A stretch of 64,000 nucleotides of DNA from positions 30,541,928 to 30,605,927 of the forward strand of contig LS997562.1 of the NCBI GenBank assembly GCA_000469685.2. Direction: 5' to 3'. Made by a program: the position numbers and the translations under genes. Position 1 is the first letter of the stretch. Every line of letters begins with the position of its first letter. The notes beneath the pieces were generated by a model, which had not been told where the DNA came from, ran no database searches, and was given only the letters and a program-made list of their open reading frames with translations. Origin of the DNA: Haemonchus contortus (lineage: Eukaryota; Nematoda; Chromadorea; Rhabditida; Trichostrongylidae). Shown piece after piece: positions 59,784 to 64,000 of this stretch.

Positions 59784-61147
59784 ATGGTGCGCACCAACAA
59801 TTACACTTATATAAATTTTTTACCGAAGTTCCTTTACGCCCAATTCAAGCAAGTGGCCAATTTGTTCTTCTTGGTGCTGTCATTTATACAGGTGGCTCTG
59901 TTGTTATTTTGCGATTCTTCAGTAGTTAACATTTCCACCCTTGATACTTCACTTATTAAGACATTGCCTGGACTATCACCTTTCGGTCGGCAAGCAACAA
60001 TTCTACCTCTCAGTTTTATCATCGGAACTTCAGCCATTCGTGAAATCTACGAAGACGTGGTGAGTTCACGTATATCTATTAGCAAGTCTGTCCTCAATTC
60101 AAGCGTCTTCTTCAGCGTCGACGTGTTCGAGACCGCAAAATGAACTTTCAGAAATGTTACGCACACACGGATGAAGGATGGAAGATGATTCCATGGTGTG
60201 AAGTACGTAGTCAGGGCGTTTCCCATGTTTTCATACTTACAATGAGTGCTGCAAACATCAGGTTGTACTTCGAACATGATCTGCTTCCCTTCAGCTTCAT
60301 GTCGGTCAGCTGATTCGAGCTGTGAATGGCGAACAGTTAGCTGCTGATTGTCTCATTCTCGCTACTTCCGAGCCCGGTTCTGTTGTTTATGTCGAGACGG
60401 CCAATCTTGACGGGGAAAGCAATCTCAAGGTAAACTTTTTGGAAAAGCGATGCGCTCCTAGCACATGTCAGCAGAATCTTCAAAAACCAGTTCATTCATT
60501 TCTCGGGTGCTAGAGGATCAAGACACATCGGATAGCTTCAAAAATCGTTAAGGGGAATATCTTTTCTTGCGTACTCACGAAAGGAAAATTTTTTTAGACT
60601 GATCATTAAAGAGAAGTTACAAGAAGGTTTCAGCAAACACCTATAGAAAGTCCTGTACTATATAATATGGGCTGAGCTGGAAGCTAAAGCTTGGCAAGAA
60701 AGTTTGAATCAACGGCAATCTGTAGTCTGTTCATCTATGCGGCTCTTTTGTCGAATCCAATAATGCCCCAACATTGTTGGATTCGACAAGAAAGAAAACT
60801 AATCGAAGGCAAATATCATTTTGCTCTTTGCAAGACAGACCAATAACATCTTAGAATTCTTTTGTTCTTTTGACATTCGTTTCGTTCAGGTTAGGCAAGC
60901 TGCTCCAACGCGACTCACCAACAGCGAGAGCAGCATGGCTGTCAGTTTTGTAATGAAGCTTGTTTGCAGCGGAACATCCCGACCAGATGTTGCCTGATAA
61001 CAGTTTTATAGGAATTTTGGCGGAGTGGTGTCGAAATATTTTACGACGTTCCAAACGGGAACATCTATGAATTTCAAGGTCACATTACCGGGAAATCGCC
61101 TCTTCTCCAAACATCAGCTGAGAGCGCGAGTCTCAGCACAGATAAAG
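59784..61147 (+). CDS. P4-type ATPase (phospholipid flippase), N-terminal part only
   Basis: Exons 59784-59891, 59961-60059, 60116-60202, 60295-60429, 60890-60940 and 61012-61147 join in phase 0. They give the start of a P4-ATPase: VRTNNYTYINFLPKFLYAQF and ANLFFLVLSFIQ (first membrane helix), LSPFGRQATILPLSFI (second helix), the basic link to LHVGQLIRAVNGEQLAADC, and the actuator-domain motif VETANLDGESNLK, a DGES variant of the family's DGET. PNGNIYEFQGHI follows. P4-ATPases move aminophospholipids to the cytosolic leaflet. The first exon may begin at 59750 after TTTAAG, because the frame stays open upstream of the ATG; an N-terminal exon is then missing. After 61147 (GTATTG donor, phase 1) no next exon is visible, so the P-domain with DKTG is absent. 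It is either a truncated copy or a gene cut by the repeats that follow. Confidence 0.75.
60744..60794. repeat. Small intronic hairpin (about 20-bp stem)
   Basis: TTGTCGAATCCAATAATG pairs with CATTGTTGGATTCGACAA with one wobble position, around a short C-rich loop. It lies in the 460-bp intron between exons 4 and 5 of the P4-ATPase. Confidence 0.6.
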
Positions 61148-61691
61148 GTATTGCCATTCGTACAGAAAGAGTGGTCTGAGCAAGATCACTAGGCGCAGTA
61201 ATGGCCTAGCAATTTGAAGACCTTTAAGAGCGAAATTATTCGCAAGACAAGAAAAAAGCTACTGTCCTCTCCTTTCCTCACCCGTTACACAGAAGCATTT
61301 ACGACAATTGAACGGTTGGACATCATCGTGGAAGGCTTCAACGCCATCCATAGTTTTAGCTATGAGGCGTATCTACCAGTGGTTAAACGGGGACGACACA
61401 ATGGCTCCGTTTACTCTCTACGCTGTTCTTAGTTACTTCAACAGAATACGCTGTGTATTCAACTGAACTATTCTGCAGACAGATTGGACGATAGTTGCTA
61501 ACCGTCTACCTTTTCTTACTTATGCAGCAAACAGCTTTGCTGATTTTCTACAGAAAGGATAGAGCAGTGCGCCTGAGTTCCAAAGACTGGCAACTGGCAA
61601 GAGGTTCTTGGGATGACCTTCGCAGGAGCGAGATTCCCTGAGAAGTAGATAGGACTTTGGAAGGAAGGAGGTAACTTTCTTGTCTTAGACG
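61148..61691. other. No exon found after the P4-ATPase fragment
   Basis: I looked for the next conserved block (LLRGC..LRNT and the DKTG phosphorylation site) in all frames and did not see it. The open frame at 61214-61432 is not ATPase-like. Confidence 0.4.
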
Positions 61692-62086
61692 CTATGTGAT
61701 GGGTAACGGAACTTCTCCCCTATCGCGGCATTCTCCCTTGTGGCATGCGGCAAATTTCACTGCAATTACCGTACCCCGCCAATTAATAGGACGCGAAATT
61801 TTTCCTTGACTGGCTTGCTTTTTCATTGGATTTTATCGTTTTTTCTTTTGTTTCTTTTTAATTTTCATGTTTATTAGACTTGATAAATTAAAATGACTCC
61901 TCCTATATAAACGACGATCAAGACCGCATTGGAATTGAAAAGAGCGGCCAGCCAATTCAAATGTTTAAAGGACTCCCCACCTCACAAATTGCGCGCTCCA
62001 ATCTTCCATCGCAATCCTGCGATAGGCGGCGATTGCGGCGTGCGCGACGCCGTGTTAGGGGAGAAGTTCCCGGACCCCTATGTGAT
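61692..62086. mobile_element. MITE (377 bp, 61701-62077) with perfect 9-bp target duplication
   Basis: The element 61701-62077 begins GGGTAACGGAACTTCTCCCC and its end is the inverted counterpart GGGGAGAAGTTCCCGGACCC, giving imperfect TIRs of about 22 bp. It is flanked on both sides by CTATGTGAT (61692-61700 and 62078-62086). It has no transposase. A 9-bp duplication points to a Mutator-like (MULE) transposase as the mover; hAT usually gives 8 bp. A TATATAA box is present inside. Confidence 0.9.
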
Positions 62087-63387
62087 AGGCGTGCAGTGTT
62101 TCATAAGCCGAGTACAAGTCTTGGGTGACCTTCGGGGTACGTCTTAGATGAGCTTCTCCATTGCCCTTCAGGATGCAGAGACTGTTCCATCTCGAAGTAA
62201 AGGCTAGCTTTGTGGTCTTGCAACTAGCTGGAAATGCACATGCTGTTTTCGTTTTCAGTGGCTTATGTCAGAATTGTCGTTTTTCACTTACCCGTTTTCC
62301 ACACAACGTCGTCGCTCGTATACTTGCTTAACTGCGTGTTTGCGCTATTTCACGGTGGCCAATCAGTCTTAGGGTTTTTGATGATAGACGTATGTCTAAA
62401 AAGTTGCTGACCCAATGGTCGAACTTCCTCACAAGATGCTAGATCACAGAAATGGTTCGCTTTGGTACTCTGAAGGGTGTTAACTCTACCGTACTACTTC
62501 AACTAGTTTACGACAAGTACGAATGAAGACTACTTGTGAAAGATTGAGCAAATCGATCATTAGTGAGACGACAATTGATTAAAGTGACCATTTTTTGAAA
62601 ACACGGTTCCATCTGTGTGGCAGTATTCGATAATGATCGAAGTGTTTGATAGGATTCCCATTTAATAGCGTCCTTCCTCAATTGGCCTCACAGTTCTCCA
62701 GGTAATCTAGAAAAGGTTACGCTAATGTTGGGAATAACGGAGGTGCCACATCGCCTGCCTCGATGACGTTGCTTCTGACCGCCTGGGTGGGGCATTCAAC
62801 TCATCTTCAGTATGATGCAGTAAAGCTCATCTGGCGTTTAAACATTCTGACATCTTTCCAAATTTAGTCGTGGTGACTTCGCGTTTGCCATCTCTCTTAC
62901 CTCGCCTCTATTGAGATAATCTGAAATTTTTGCTGCCTAGTCTGCATCAGAAATGCCTTCATAAATTGGGGGTCTGCTCTGGCTGCGAAATGATTTTGTG
63001 GTGATTCCAAAGAGCATAAAGCGTTTGGATGAAAAGTGGACGCGACAGATGGGTGCATTATGTGAATCACGCATTAATCTGGGGCCTCAACAAATAATGT
63101 CGTCCTATATGTAAAGCTTCTAGGTGAAAAGGTCAATTCATGCAAACTTGATGAGTTTTTAAACGCTCGATCCTGCACTATTTGGCATTTCGCTCTTCAG
63201 AAATCTCTAACAATCACTACACAGAACTCTTCCACTTATCACACATTCTTTGCTAACCCGAGCCTCCATTCTATGTACTTCCTCTAGTTTCTACCATGAA
63301 ACCTAATGCTCCATCCACCTCTTACCATAATCTCACCATTTTCTTCGGTTATGCTCGATTCATAAGAGTTACGGAAGAGTTACTTAC
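62087..63387. other. No gene recognised between the two MITE copies
   Basis: Ordinary AT-rich sequence on both strands with no conserved protein text. Confidence 0.35.
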
Positions 63388-63517
63388 TACGATGCCATGA
63401 GCTGTACCGTTTTTTCTCGAATTCGACACGATCCCTACTCGGACTCTGTTCAATCGGTATGGTACTGTTTGCGGTATTTCCGCTCCCGAGCCAGCCTCGC
63501 CGTTCTCTAGAATAATT
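63388..63517 (-). CDS. Orphan candidate exon, unknown protein
   Basis: A 130-bp stretch is bounded on the minus strand by CCTACAG and by GTAAGTAAC, both strong splice signals, and is open in two frames. One reads IILENGEAGSGAEIPQTVPY, the other NYSRERRGWLGSGNTANSTI and then DRVEFEKKRYSSWHR. No family recognised, and the rest of the gene would lie in both directions, partly among repeats. Confidence 0.25.
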
Positions 63518-63631
63518 CTGTAGGTTCCACGAATAGGTCACATTAGAGCTCGATTAACTTTGGAAGAACTCATCTAACCATCTTTGTTCTCTCTATTCTT
63601 GTTAAGTCGTCGTTGTTGGTGTGGAAAACAA

Positions 63632-64000
63632 GGGTCCGGGAACTTCTCCCCTAACACGGCGTCGCTCAGCCGCACCCGCCGCCTATCGCAGGATTGCGAT
63701 GGAAGATTGGAGCGCGCAATTTGTGAGGTGGGGAGTCCTTTAAACATTTGAATTGGCCGGCCGCTCTCTTCAGTTCCAATGCGATCCTGATCGTCGTTTA
63801 TATAGGAGGAGTTAATTTAATTAATCAAGTCTAATAAACATGAAAACTAAAAAGAAACAGAAGAAAAAACGATAAAATCCAATGAAAAAGCAAGCCAGTC
63901 AAGGAAAAATTTCCTATTGATTGGCGGGGTACGGTAATTGCAGTGAAATTTGCCGCATGCCGCAAGGGAGAATGCCGCGATAGGGGAGAAGTTCCGTTAC
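63632..64000. mobile_element. Second copy of the same MITE, inverted, cut by the window end
   Basis: Reverse complement of 61701-62077 with high identity over its whole length, starting GGGTCCGGGAACTTCTCCCC and running to the last base, where about two terminal bases and the target duplication are outside the window. It also contains the TATATAGG/TATATAA region. Confidence 0.9.

Overview
The window looks like nuclear DNA of a parasitic strongylid (clade V) nematode, probably a hookworm or close relative. Evidence: short introns with GT..TTTCAG ends, candidate trans-splice acceptors a few bases before start codons, an FKBP protein close to C. elegans FKB-2, and very repeat-rich intergenic DNA. 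No operon in the bacterial sense, rRNA, tRNA or CRISPR was seen. Genes were rebuilt by reading conserved protein fragments on both strands and joining them at splice sites whose phases agree.

Layout. 1-4.7 kb: two foldback hairpins, an isolated immunoglobulin-domain gene end (808-1164, +), and a TCTG microsatellite. 4.7-8.2 kb: a decayed LTR retrotransposon on the minus strand with gag and an envelope-like remnant but no visible polymerase. 9.6-14.3 kb: a complete four-exon FKBP12 gene (fkb-2 like, +); its first intron carries a 3.2 kb antisense tyrosine-recombinase retroelement of the PAT/DIRS type with split direct repeats. 18.9-21.9 kb: the first 61 codons of a GINS2/PSF2 gene (-). 25.3-25.9 kb: a possible two-exon gene (-). 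28.2-30.3 kb: a four-exon gene resembling the N-terminal part of ZNF800 (+). 32.0-42.3 kb: a complete 25-exon Integrator subunit 4 gene (-), 1008 codons plus stop. 41.75-42.05 kb: a tRNA-derived SINE inside intron 1 of that gene. 42.3-59.7 kb: a long repeat-rich stretch with a 240 bp inverted repeat, palindromic 22-mers, a piggyBac-like fragment and a dead Tc1-like transposase. 59.7-61.1 kb: the first six recognisable exons of a P4-type ATPase (+), cut short. 61.7-64.0 kb: two opposite copies of one MITE, one with a perfect 9-bp target duplication.

The host genes are unrelated housekeeping functions (peptidyl-prolyl isomerase, replication helicase subunit, snRNA 3'-end processing, lipid flippase) and do not form a pathway. 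The most informative parts are the mobile elements. The PAT-like element keeps both split-repeat pairs, RNase H and recombinase open frames but seems to lack the reverse-transcriptase core; a degenerate copy of its internal repeat junction lies 9 kb away in the PSF2 intron. Several hairpins of 73-92 nt are candidate small-RNA precursors or tiny foldback elements.
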